Positions 1 to 12,262 of a DNA stretch of 64,000 bases are shown in pieces. The position numbers were made by a program, and so were the translations under genes. Location of the stretch: NCBI RefSeq assembly GCF_036324505.1, contig NC_086369.1, positions 15,541,281-15,605,280 on the forward strand, given 5' to 3'. Origin of the DNA: Eleginops maclovinus. Taxonomy: Eukaryota > Chordata > Actinopteri > Perciformes > Eleginopidae. The notes below the pieces were generated by a model, which saw only the letters and a list, made by a program, of their open reading frames with translations, did not search any database and was not told the origin of the DNA. How positions within the stretch are numbered: position 1 is the stretch's first letter; every line of letters begins with the position of its first letter.

Positions 1-3000
1 AAAAACAACAGAGTCCAAATCAGGAGTCAGCCAGAACAAAAGAGACAGTGTGGGCAGAGTGGAGGAGGCAGCGAGGAGCTGCATTCCAAAACAGCACAGT
101 TTCCAGACATGATTCTGAATAAATTCTGCATAAAGAGGGTCCAGAGAACACGCTCGGCGCTGACAGCTGTCCAGCTCTATGAAACGTCTGGCGGAGCGTC
201 TCCTTACAAGGCGACGGGGAGGAGTGAGAGTGAGAGCTGGACAAATCCTGCCGGGGAAATCTAATCTCGTTTTATGAAGAGCTGATCTCGCCTTTTGATG
301 TGCTGGCACAATATTTGCTATTCACACTGATGTCTGCTGATGTAAACTGCTGAAAGATTCACACATGAAATTGCTCTTGATGTCATGTCTCCACACGAAT
401 CATCATAAGAGTGTGAGATGATCAGTCCCAGATGTATGGACCCCCTGCCCGCCTCCTACAACCTGATTAAACATGGGGATGGCATTTCAAATCCTCTGTT
501 TCACTCTATGCATGTAAATGGCCGAGTTAGTGGGCTCTAGTAATTGAATTAGCAATGCTTCCAGAGCTATGGAGGGCCGTTTCTGTAAGCTACTGATTAG
601 ACGGGCTAATTGTCTGTCTGAAGCAGTGTAATAGCGAGAGCCAGGCCCCGTGAAATACAACATGTGTGACTGGAGAGAGGCTTTTGTTTGCTTTGGAGGG
701 CCCTCTCCTTCTTAACGACACAACAATAGGAAGAGAAATGCACAATATACATCCAAGCAGCATACAGTGAGCGTTGCCAAGAGGAGCGGTTATGGATAGT
801 GTCTGGAGTGCACATCCACTTACTTCGTCTCGGTGCTGCTGTATTGAATGGTGAACAATGCCACTGATCCTTCTCATCCCGGTGCTTATTGACTAATGCT
901 GAACCACAGAGTAACTGCTGAAACTCCGCCGCAGTGTCTGCATCCTGTTTTCGATTTAGCGTGGAAACCGCACGCTAATATTGGATTCTTGCAGAGGAGG
1001 ATTTTGCCCTCTTCAAGTCTTCTTACATTAACACCATTCCTTAGGGTATTGTGGATCCAACAAGCTCTTTTTGTGACCATGAATTAGTGAACATACCTGG
1101 GCTGTACGCTTGCAATTGTGCAATAATACCAACAATTAAAGCTGTAATTTCAAGCGTTATCATGGCTTTTATTGCCTTTATCTTTATGAATGCTTATTCA
1201 TCACTGCATAAATTGTAATATTTATTGTTGGTATATATTGTAGTGCGATGTTTATTAAACTTACTTTCTAATAATAATATTTTTATTGCACATTTTTCTT
1301 TAATTCATTTAATTCAATATTTTAAGAAACGTTTTTGATCAGATTTTTTACCTTCTTATTGCACATTCTCCTAAGTTTCTTATTTTAAAATACATATTTC
1401 TATCTATTTTATTTCATCTTTATTTAAGTTTTAGTGGAGCATCTGTCACAAAACTTCATCAAATATGATATCCATGATTATTCCTATTAGACATGTTGGT
1501 ATAGGAGCAGCCAGACCGCACGCCTGTTATAAACCAGGTGTGAAAATGGAGCTCATAACTGGTATGGTCGATCCCTGCATTCAACAAAACCAAATGATAT
1601 TATTTGTGGCGCTCCAGAAGGCAAAGTGTGAGTGGTCCATGGAGCTTGTTTGGCCATTCATCAGTGCTGGCAGCACAATGGAAAATTGAACACAATGCAA
1701 ATTTACAAGGGCCAATTCATCAGTGTTTGTACACTCTCTGCTGCGGGCCATGCACGGTGGATAACGGCCATGCCAGTGTTGATTCTGGCAGATGACGAAG
1801 GCTCTGAATGATGCTTCGAAGGGGAGGAGGACAATAAGGAACAGATGTGGGATATAAAGTGGGATTCACCTGTGTGTGGAGGAAGGATATTGCACTTTGT
1901 GGGACTGTGGACGCTCGAAAAGCCTACTGCTGCAGAGGTAAGTCCTTGCCTGCACAAGTTGGAAAGTGGAGCAAGGAGAAAATTATCCACCTTTTGTTCC
2001 TGACAGCGTTTTCCAGATCAGTGAGGATGAGGGCGGAGGTTGACAGGGAGAGCTAGGACTCTACAGGCTGCAGAAAAAAACCCTTTAAGAGTCAGATATT
2101 AACCAACCAAAGCTGCAGGCTGGGCTGAGTCATGTTTCAAGGCCTCACTCGTTCCACTTCAGCCCACGATTGCAATTCCGATCGAGTGCATGGGAGCGAG
2201 TTCATTTAACGTGAGAGATTTTCTCTTTGTGATTCAAGTACCTTGCTGTCATGTAAACAGACACACCTTTAAAAGACACTGAACCCTCGATGAGAAACAA
2301 ATACGATAGTGGTCTTGAAATTGTGCGATGAACATTCTCAGTTGTCATCTAACAAAGGTGTCCTCTCCCTCTCCATCGTCTGATCAGTGTTTTATTATCT
2401 CCAAGCGAGGAGGGCATTTACTGAGGAGATTATGGTCGCCGGGCTCAGACTTTATCGATCTGTGAGACTCAACTCGATATGTGCAATAGAGCGGGCTCGA
2501 CCAGCAGTGTTTAGCCGCCACACTAAGTGTCACTACTCTCTAAACCCTCCATAAAACAAGGCGAAGACTACCAAGTATTCATAGCTTATTTCCTGCCTTG
2601 CACAGTGCTGGAACATTACACTCCAACCAAGGGCAGGGAAAGTGCACGGGATTCATGTTGCTTCACGCAGCAGAAGACCTTGGCTTTTCTATAAATGTTT
2701 CATGCACGCACACACAAGATGAGATCAGCCCGTCATCGATCATATGGTAATTATATCCACCTCTTAAAGCGTGTTTGTATTACAGCAGCTGTAAGCCTTG
2801 TGCTCTGTCAAACCGTACATAGCCTCCCTGTAAGTGCTGCCAGCCAGCCAGGAACAAATCACTGCCACTGGGCATTATCTGACACGGCTGATGCATTGGG
2901 ATGGGGTGAAATCACAAAGACAAGTGTGGGCGTAGCTTTTAGCTACTTTTGCTTCTGCTGGAGAGGAAGAAAAGAACAGACCCTCATGAAGTTTCACAAT

Positions 3001-4526
3001 TATGCAACTTTCACAAAAGGCGCCGGGCTGCTAACGACTGTTTGTGCTCATGCTCTCTTTGTTCGCTCTGACACTCAGAACCATATTCCCCTTGTAAATA
3101 TATTTGATCAAGCAGCAATGCATGTAATGTGAGTGGAGCAACGAAGCCAGAGGGGAAATTCATTCAACTCTTTCAAATCCAACAACAATAGGAGTGAAAA
3201 ATGTATGCAGCTACAGGAGCAGCCTCACTGCAATTAATCTCCTGTTTTACGCCAGGGTGGGATATAAGAAAGGAGAGAGCTTTTATAGGGGGGGGGGATA
3301 AAGGAACGGCTCCTCAGCAGCCGAACTTCCCCTTGACTCTGCAATCAAATGCAAAGCAGGTGCAGGTCATCTCAAATTGGCCTGGCAGGGATTATCAGGT
3401 CCTTTTTGTCATGCTGCTAGAGATGAGGGGGTGATTGGCTTGGTGGAATCTCCTCTCTGATTCTGCAGCGCCAGCCGAGCGCAGGATGAAATAAAGAAGG
3501 AGGGATGATTGGGTGCTCGGGTGGCACGGAGCGGGTATAAGAAGCATCGGCCTCCCAGTGAGCGGCCACAAAAGAGTGGCTCTGCGTGAGTCTCTGTGGC
3601 TCCATGGGGGGTTTCTTCCCTCTGTCTGTGTGCTATCTCACTGATCCCTGATTCCTTTGTGAGCGCTTCCCTCCAACTCCTTCCTATCCCAGAAATTCAG
3701 CCTCTAATTTCTTCGCACCGTTTTTCTCATTTTCCCTTCCCAGGCGGATTTGTATCAACAGAGCTCCTTCCAGTCTCTCTTTTGTTCGATCCAACAATTC
3801 TTACCCCTCTCATCCTCTCCCCTGGTTTTTTTCCCGGGAGTAAATGGCAAACATCAAGAGTTGACAAACCCTCAAAGAAGCCTTGCTGCTACCTCCCAAA
3901 AATAAACCCCTGCATGTGTCAATGTTTGTATGGTCACTCAGTGGGTCGCAGAATGCTCGGCTCCACATGGGGGAGAGCTCATAAAAGTGTGATAAAGGGA
4001 AGAAAAATAAGAGGATGTTGAGAGAAATGACATGAGGGAGAAGGGGGTTTGGAGGAAGGAAGAATAATTGCTACCTTGAGCTTACTTTTATTCATGCATG
4101 CCAATTTGCCAACATGAATCCTAGTCCTGAAGTTCATTAACTTCTGTTTAATATTTCAGATCATTAGATGTTCTCTCTGCCTTGAGAAGTTAAATATGTA
4201 AGAAGTTGCAGGAGATGTTAATACCCAGTGCTGCATGTCATAAACTGTTTCAGATTGGATTTAAACACTGTGCTGTCTTTACTTTACATCGCTCTTCCCT
4301 CCGAAGCGCTGTCGACCGAACCCGGCGTCACTCCGGCGGATGGGAAGTTGTTGTGACATGTGAGATGCTAAACCATTTTACTGAGACGGCTTTAAGTTGT
4401 GCGAGCTGGCGTCACGCTGCGACTATAACTCATTGCTTGTTGGCTGTACGAGCAGACAGTGAGCTCATATTCACTCGATAAAGTCGGTGAGTCAGACTGA
4501 GGGAGAATCAGAGAATTAGCACTCAC
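1..4526. other. sema5a intron sequence after the third coding exon; no gene recognised
   Basis: This is AT-moderate sequence without microsatellites. Plus-strand frames at 2695-3132 (145 codons) and 3596-4021 (141 codons) have no recognisable domain or credible splice context and are taken as chance. A run of nine G lies at about 3290. Two TATA-like strings on the plus strand (about 3260 and 3535) have no supporting evidence. The stretch 2340-2700 has the look of mixed homeodomain-type sites but nothing decisive. Confidence 0.6.
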
Positions 4527-4572
4527 CTGGATCAGTGTCAGGTCTTCCAGATTGAGCCTGAAGAGGTGATTT
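4527..4572 (-). CDS. sema5a: sema5a third coding exon, sema domain strand (46 bp micro-exon-like)
   Basis: On the minus strand a 46-base exon with acceptor ttcacag (ending 4573) and donor ATCCAG/gtgagt (4527/4526) encodes (R)-N-H-L-F-R-L-N-L-E-D-L-T-L-I-Q. It matches the VGARN-x-LFRL-x-LEDL-x-LIQ stretch of SEMA5A, a first-blade beta strand of the sema propeller. One base completes Arg from the preceding exon and the exon ends in phase 0. The three exons sum to 294 coding bases (98 codons) without a frame break. The next exon of the family, a Cys-containing segment following LIQ, was sought on this strand at 1-4526 and not found, so it lies past the left edge. Confidence 0.94.
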
Positions 4573-5159
4573 CTGTGAAGTAAAAAGAGAAGGGAGTGTG
4601 TGAGCTGATGGAGACATTTTCCCTGGATGTCAGAGGATCTTTGCTCTAACGCCCCAGCTCTGTATCGCCCCTCTCTCCTGCTTTTATCTGCAAACCCTGG
4701 TGACACCGGGACAAAAGAGATTTCCACCTCCAAGAGGAGAGCATGCTGTCTTTAAATGCTTTAAGCAGCAAGATGGGGGGGAACAGTTCAGACTTCGACA
4801 CACTTAGGACCACCTATTAAGCATTGTACCTCATGAACATTATCAAACCCATGAAGGACAGCTTAAAGGCCAAAGATATCACCCTAACTTGTCAATACTT
4901 GGCGCCTACATTACCCACAATGCAACTAAACAACTTACATGTACTCATTAAGTCCTGCAAACAGACTAAGGTGCACAATCAGTCGTTTTCCAATTTAAAA
5001 AAGATGCATCTGTAGCTTTTTATGTTGTTTCTACTTGAGGGTGGCATGAGGAGCTGTTAGAGTTTAATCAGGGCTGCTCTTCTTCTCTTCAGCGAATCGT
5101 TAGGAAGCAAAGAAGGCTGGATGAAGCGATGCTCTCAGAAACAGTGAGAGAGATGGAAA

Positions 5160-5770
5160 GGCCAGGCAAGGCAAGTTTATTTATATAGCGCCTTTCAACA
5201 CAAGGCAATTCAAAGTGCTTTACAAACAAGAAAGACATTAAGAGCGTTAAAAAATAGTGCAGTTTAAACACATTATAAAAAGGCATTTAAAAACAGTCAT
5301 TAAAGAGCAAAGATAACACAATAAACACAACAGGTATAAATACATGAACAACAGTCACAGTGCAGAACAACAGTCACAGTGCAGAACAACAGTCACAGTG
5401 CAGAACAACAGTCACAGTGCAGAACAACAGTCACAGTGCAGAACAACAGTCACAGTGCAGAACAACAGTCACAGTGCAGAACAACAGTCACAGTGCAGAA
5501 TAACAGTCACTGTGCAGAACAACAGTCACTGTGCATGTTAGATCAGAACAGTTCATTAAAAGCAGCGGCAAAAAGAAATGTTTTCAGCCTGGATTTAAAA
5601 ATAGTAAGAGTTGCAGCGGACCTGCAGGGTTCTGGGAGTTTGTTCCAGATATTTGGAGCTTAATAACTGAACGCTGCTTCTCCTTGTTTAGTTCTAAGTC
5701 TGGGGACAGAAAGTTGACCCGTTCCAGAAGACCTGAGAGTTCTGGATGGTTCATAATAAGAAAAATCAGA
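5160..5770 (+). mobile_element. abundant teleost interspersed repeat, old copy
   Basis: It begins aggcaaggcaagtttatt followed by tatatagcgcctttcaa, a sequence I recognise as one of the commonest interspersed repeats in percomorph genomes. It ends with ttctgggagtttgttccag and agaacctgagagttctggat-like blocks from the same element. The middle holds a 19-bp minisatellite. The transposon class cannot be told from the sequence. Confidence 0.65.
5347..5535 (+). repeat. 19-bp minisatellite, ten copies
   Basis: The unit is aacaacagtcacagtgcag. Eight copies (5347-5498) are identical; the last two carry cactg in place of cacag, and the ninth has a further C-to-T change. Because 19 is not a multiple of three, several frames stay open and give repetitive false proteins. 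Confidence 0.97.
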
Positions 5771-6361
5771 AGCCTGGTGGAGAATCCCGCCCATCCCGCT
5801 TTGCCTGAAGACTTTCAAATTTGCACAATACAAACAAACCCGTCTCATCGGCATTTACAACTTTTCAAGAACCATTAGGTTCTAATGACGGCCCTCTCAT
5901 GAGGAGGCTTCTGCTTATTGACTAACGATGTCTCGGCCTGTCTGCTAAAACCATTATATACCATTACCAGAATGAGATTACATAAAAACTGACAATTAGG
6001 ACTGGAAACATTATTTATTGGGATTATTTTCTCCATTTGGGACTTCTGTGTATCCGTATTCTGTTCTGTGTGCTCAGTAATAATGTCGGTCCAGAGAAAA
6101 TTGTGTGTATTTTAACAGACCTGAAGGATTGCTCTTGTTGGAAATGTATTTCACAGACAGAGGCAGAACGAGAGCATGCATTGTTGTTTCTTAAAGTAGA
6201 TTTCAAATCTTCACACATGCAATCTGACACCTTCTCTGTGATCCATCAGACTGAGCCACTGTGAGCCAGGCCTCAGTGTGTCCGCGGCCCCCTGCGTTAC
6301 TGTATGGATATCTACATCGATCCCTCATTCCTTCCATTATCACTCATACTCCTGCAGCCGT

Positions 6362-6527
<166 letters not shown>

Positions 6528-6918
6528 GAGTTGTGAATTGAACAAAGTCTCCTCTGATGTGATGGTAGAAATGTTTATGGCTAAAAAACAAAGCTCCTCA
6601 GCTAGTGTGTGTGTTATGGTTTATTAATTGAAATGTTGCCAGGGGTTTCAGTGAGATCCCACTCGCCTGCTGACCTTAATGCCCTTCGGCCGTCCGCACA
6701 CACACTCTCACTGATTAGCCTTTTCCATCTCAGTTGTCGATGCATTAGTAAATCCCCCCCGGCTCTTTGGTTGTGTTTGTGTTGCCGCTCACCTTCCTGC
6801 TGGGAGCCTCTCTTATCTCTACTTCATGTTGTGGTGAGTGTTCCTCTCTATTGACAACTAAGCCATTAAGAGAAGTGCACTTCATCTGGAAGCAGCCTCT
6901 CACAGTGTGAATGAATGC

Positions 6919-7070
<152 letters not shown>

Positions 7071-7356
7071 TTTCTGTCTATGTATGCATGGAAATAGTAT
7101 ATGGGCTTTCACACTCAAGTGTTTTCACAGAGAAACTGCACACAAAGACAATGGACCTGGAAACAATCTCCAAAGACATTTTCTCTGGCTTCTAAAGACA
7201 TCTTTAGACACTCATCATTACTCATGCAATGCACCAACACACACTGAGAAAAAGGGCAATAAAAGACAGGAAAATAAAGGGAGAGGCGACAAGAGAAAGC
7301 AACAATAAGACCAAACGAAGAGACAGGAGGGGAAACAAAAACGAAAGACGGTTTAC

Positions 7357-7456
7357 CTGGCACCGACGATCAGCTCGTTCTGGCCGGGGTCAAAGGTCAG
7401 CTGAGAGTAGTCCACCGTACCCTCGGCCTTGAACCGGAACATCCACGGCTCCATCT
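7357..7456 (-). CDS. sema5a: sema5a second coding exon, start of the sema domain (100 bp)
   Basis: On the minus strand the exon has the acceptor gtgttgcag (ending at 7457) and the donor GCCAG/gtaaac (at 7357/7356). It reads (E)M-E-P-W-M-F-R-F-K, then Y-S-Q-L-T-F-D-P-G-Q-N-E-L-I-V-G-A-(R). This is the SQLTFDPGQ-x-EL-x-VGAR block that opens the sema domain of vertebrate SEMA5A; SEMA5B has a visibly different version (LALDPSGNQL). The first two bases finish the Glu codon begun in the exon at 17359, and the last two (AG) begin the Arg codon finished by the exon at 4572. Exon length and both phases agree with neighbours. It forms part of the first blades of the extracellular sema propeller. Confidence 0.94.
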
Positions 7457-8439
7457 CTGCAACACAGGACACAGTGTGAGCCAATCAGAGTTAAGGACTG
7501 CTGTGATGAGGAATTGGCTTCGTTTAAAGTAACTTTTCTCAAGGGTCAGATCCTTAACTGAGTACTACACCCAAAAACGGATCATTTAAATATGAATTAC
7601 TCACGCTGTAATTCATTAAATTCTGCAGAATTATACATTTAATGAAATCGGAGCCGCTTTTACCAACAGCAAAACTGCATTACAACATCTGCTTACAATT
7701 CCTGCAATTGTATTTCATTAAAACCTTACTGTTTGAAACCTTTTTAATGAGCTTGCACTTCTAAAACTGCACAGATGAGCAGCGTGCATGACGGTTTTAG
7801 CAGGAATGCATGCAAGTTCAATGTAATGCATTCTTGTATTGTATTTAACAAGCATAACAAGCTTCCTTTCTTCAGTATTGCTCAGGATCTGTGAGGCAAT
7901 CTCTAGTCCTGTTGTGCAGGTTTCATGGATGTTATGAGGGGAAGTTCACTGGTGTTGAACGTGACCAAGATTTATTTCCCTTGTTCAAGACTTACTGAGC
8001 TTTCAGGGAGAAAGCATGAGAGATAACGTTTACTCAGAGCGGTATGTGATGTAAAAATGACTCTTTTGTTGGGGAAGCATTGCTTTTAAAGCCACACTTT
8101 TAAGCAGCAAGTCTTTCCGCTACTTCTTTGTTCTACTTCTTTCCCTGTCGCTCATCATTTGTGATGCAAACTCTAAAGCAATCACAGTTGTGTTTTGCAT
8201 TACAATGACTTTCCATCATCAGAGATGCACTCTTTTCCTAGCCTCCAGTAATAGAGCAGTAATTCTGTATTATCGGCAGGTGCAGAACGATATGTCCACA
8301 TGTCTGTAAAGGTGTTTTAACAGACTGAAAGGGTGGGTCTTATTAAAAATAATGGGCTGCATAAGGTGTCTGTGCTCCCGTAGAGTAAGTCCATGATATC
8401 TTAACCTTCATCTCGGTTAGTATTTCCAGTTCTTTCTTC

Positions 8440-8620
8440 TTACTGTAAGACTTCCACTACAATTTCAGAGGGATAACATGTTCCCTTCACTCCACTACAT
8501 GTATTATTAATTATTGATACAGATACATCCTATTTATTATTCAGTTTACTTTGATCTAAACTGTACTGAGGATACAGTAAGAAAGTCGTTGTGGTGCTTT
8601 TACTTAAATTAAAATGTCTC
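8440..8620. mobile_element. possible internal fragment of the AAGTACT-type repeat
   Basis: Phrases such as cactccactacatgtattat and gcttttacttaaatta resemble the inner part of that repeat in the opposite sense. No ends are seen. Confidence 0.3.
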
Positions 8621-10724
8621 CTTTGGTTTTTATAGATTTTACTTCTTAAAATTATATTTTGCTTTTTTACGAGGTTTTTAAAAAGCACATTTCATTGCTT
8701 TCTGCATGAGAAACAAATGCTCATTCATAAGTGCTTCTCAGCCTCTTTTAAACAAAAGTGAGGCTACATCTTACACCTTTCTTAAGAGTGAGTCCAAAAA
8801 CCTGAGAAGTGCTGATTAACAGCGTTCATGTACATGCACACTGTAGACTTTTAAAATGGACGTTGGTACGGCAGATATAAACACACATGAGGAGGGAGAG
8901 AGAGAGATATCCCAGACAGACACGGACATCTTATCCTCCACATGCCTCTTTTCATGGCGCCCAACCCATTAACCCCTGACCAATCGAGTCGCAGTGGCTG
9001 TGGAGCGATGAAGACGGCCTGTCTCCCACCCGGTTACCCGATCAGTTCAGTGGAGGGAGGTCAATCTGTCTTGACGGTGACGGGTTCACCCAATCACTCT
9101 CATGCTCAATCCGGTATAACTTATCTTATAAACTTCCCTATCAAAGAAAACATCTGGAGCAGCAACACGAACAAAAGCTCAAATAAATGAAGTAATAGAT
9201 ATTTTATTCATATTTGTTGTTGTTGAAAGTTAAGGAGAGGCGCGTATCTGCAGTAAATGATTGATTCTTTCATATATTCTCCATCCCTGAATGTCTTTCT
9301 ACCCCTTTCTATCCCCTGAGCTGTCACACATCTATCTGCTGTAGTGGGGTCTGATCCAACCTCTCTGTGTCTTTTATCCAAAAAACGGAAATTCTTCGAC
9401 GAATGCAATGTGATTGTTCTGGAAGTCTGTCAGTATTCAACATTTCTTAAGGGCTGGCACTCCTCTTACTCTATTAGTCACATAATTGGTCGGTTTTGAT
9501 TTCTTCAGTGGATTTTGTTTGCTCGTTTCATATGCAAGAAACCTTGCACATCCTCCAGAGCACATCTTTGGTAAACACCAGCTTCATAGTGGTGCATGAG
9601 TTTTTGGGAGAAAGCAGATGCAACATATGACTGTAAGAATGGGCAGAATGTGCGGTATAATCAAACAAATCTGTAAAAGCATTAATGAATTTCCTATTTT
9701 CCTCCAGCGTAGCAAGGACAACTATCCATCGCTAGTGATGTCTGGCAGAATTTGGAAATAGAATTATAGTATAAGGTGCCAAACCGTAAGCCTTGACACA
9801 TTATAGTTGACTGAAATGTTAAAACATGTATTCCTATTTAGTGGCTACACATTGGGGGATTGTAAGAATCATTTTTGGCCAATAAAACCAGAACTATCTG
9901 CCAGAAATCCTCCAGAAATATTGGACCTTTCCTCCAGATAGAAATGACTGTGTTGAGTAAAGTGCCAGAACTCCTGCAGAGTTTCTAGCTGTGGTTGCCA
10001 CAGTGATTCAAAATCATCCATCATCACATTTGTGAGCTATTTCCAGACTAATAATTTCAAAGGGACTTTCTTAATTTACCAGGGAGCTTTTCCATCAGGG
10101 CGGGAACAGAGGGAGAGGACAGCTCGAGTGTCCTCACCGCAACACATTACATGCTTCCACAGGCACACCTGTCACACAGCGTCTCAAATGAAACCACGTT
10201 CCCCCTCGACTGCATCAAAAGCGAGGCCTTTGGTTTCACTGCCAGACGTGGGATTTCAAAACCAACACAAACAACAAAACTAGGAGCCTCCAAAGAACAT
10301 CTGCCTCCTCCGGCTGACGTTGAGGGACCTCAGAGCCGCCTAACAAAACACCTGTATGCAAAGATCCCTTTCTTTTCTCCACTGACAGGAGGAGATGGTC
10401 TCACTCCTCCCCGCCATAATACATTTCCATTAGCAGCGGTGAAATATATATCAGTGAGATCACGAACACAGCCACCCCAAAGGTTTCATTTCTGCTTAAT
10501 GGCTGCAGCTCGGCGTATTCTGCAGGGAGACACAAAGTTTGGGAAGTGCCAATCCTGCTGCTCCACTGGGCTTGTTTTTCACGCCATGCAGAGGATCCCT
10601 GGAATACAAATGCAGCAGTGACACCCCCCGGGGGAAGACGCCGCTTGACGAACCCAGCTCCTCCTCCATAAATCTCCCGGACTCACCAGGGGAGGCTCGC
10701 TAACGGGGTGATGGAGTGTGTATG

Positions 10725-10744
10725 CATGTGTGTGTGTGTGTGTG
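10725..10744 (+). repeat. short (TG)n tract
   Basis: About ten TG units following atgcat. Confidence 0.9.
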
Positions 10745-11803
10745 CGAGACAGAAACAGAGAGGAGAGGATATTTGTTGGAGTGTGGAAAAGGGGGTAAAG
10801 GTTCTAATTGAACATAACAGCACAGAGGATTTATGGCCCCTTTGTGACGGGGCCAAGGACCATTCATAAACATTCATAACCAGCGAGGGCCCCTTCCAAG
10901 GCTGGAGCTTAATATAGGGAGTCATCACTGGGGGTCAGCAGCTTTACTACAGGGAAACACAACTGTGGCACACTTGGACAGATTCTCAAAAACACACATA
11001 GACTTAGTTTTTCAGAAACGTTTAGTTGGTGAAGTTAAGCAGGAAATAGTATTATTCAAATGTTGGATTCATTTTTAAAATAATTTATCATCACAGTTAT
11101 TATTGTTTTCTTTTCTTTTACATTTATGTGATTACTTTGTTCACTAATTTTGCCATCTTTGAAAATTATGCTTAAAATAATTATCATTTGAACAAGTGAT
11201 GAGTGGATTAAATGGGCGTTATCAGTCATTTATTCACACGATTTATCATGGAAATTAGGATCAAAATCGATTTATGGAAGGAATGATGACAGAAATAAGG
11301 ACCTCTATGTAAAGGACGAAGGTAAGGGGTGATAGATGGGACAAAAATACACTACCTTTTAATCCAAACCTATATTTTACTTAATCTTAATCAGTTTAGC
11401 AACATATTACAAAGCCTCAGATTAGCCCGTGTGACGCACAAATGCTAAATGGATTTGTCAGCGCTTTACCCAGTCTCTAAAACGCCTCAAAGCGCTTTTA
11501 CATTTACACACATGCAATGTGCCACCTGCTAAAGGAAGCTAACATCCACACACATAGAAGTAAATCACAGCGATCACCAATGACAACGCCCTTTATGTCA
11601 GCTAGTTACATTAGAAATGGGTGTAGTTCAAAATGTGATTTGACCTGTTTTTGGGTTGGTAGAACAAAGTTAAGCTCAGAAGCACTTAAGATCCCTTAAA
11701 ACCAACCCTTTCCTTAATCCGGTAGAAAAGGAAATAGTAGGACGACCCCAAGCTCATATCCACCCCTAAAAAAACAAATCTCAATTCCTAGATATCCTGC
11801 TTT

Positions 11804-11836
11804 GCATGTTGCATGTTGCATGTTGCATGTTGCATG
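11804..11836 (+). repeat. 7-bp tandem repeat, about five copies
   Basis: Unit gcatgtt, nearly perfect. Each junction contains the palindrome gcatgc-like core tgcatg. Confidence 0.95.
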
Positions 11837-11923
11837 GGATCCATCAGCTTTAAATGTGCTAATGTAATCACATCACAGCCATGCGTGTACAGCAGCTGCC
11901 TGAATCAGGGGATTGGCTGCTGA

Positions 11924-12034
<111 letters not shown>

Positions 12035-12079
12035 AACTCAGATGGCAGCCGGGGCTCTGAGCCAATATTAAAATCAACG

Positions 12080-12262
<183 letters not shown>

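Noticed and set aside
1794..1938. Plus-strand acceptor/donor pair ending GCAGAG/gtaagt
   Set aside because: The enclosed ATG frame hits a stop quickly and the other frames carry no motif; strong donors occur several times in the window by chance.
2695..3132. 145-codon plus-strand frame with a hydrophobic start
   Set aside because: No recognisable family and the codon use is not coding-like.
3596..4021. 141-codon plus-strand frame after a TATA-like string
   Set aside because: Low-complexity pyrimidine-rich translation without motifs; the TATA-like match is common by chance.
5344..5663. Repetitive Q-S-Q-C-R-T frames
   Set aside because: Translation of the 19-bp minisatellite in successive frames.
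10151..10621. 156-codon plus-strand frame, one of the longest free of repeats
   Set aside because: No domain, signal or family resemblance, irregular composition, no convincing splice borders, and it lies within a sema5a intron; judged a chance frame.
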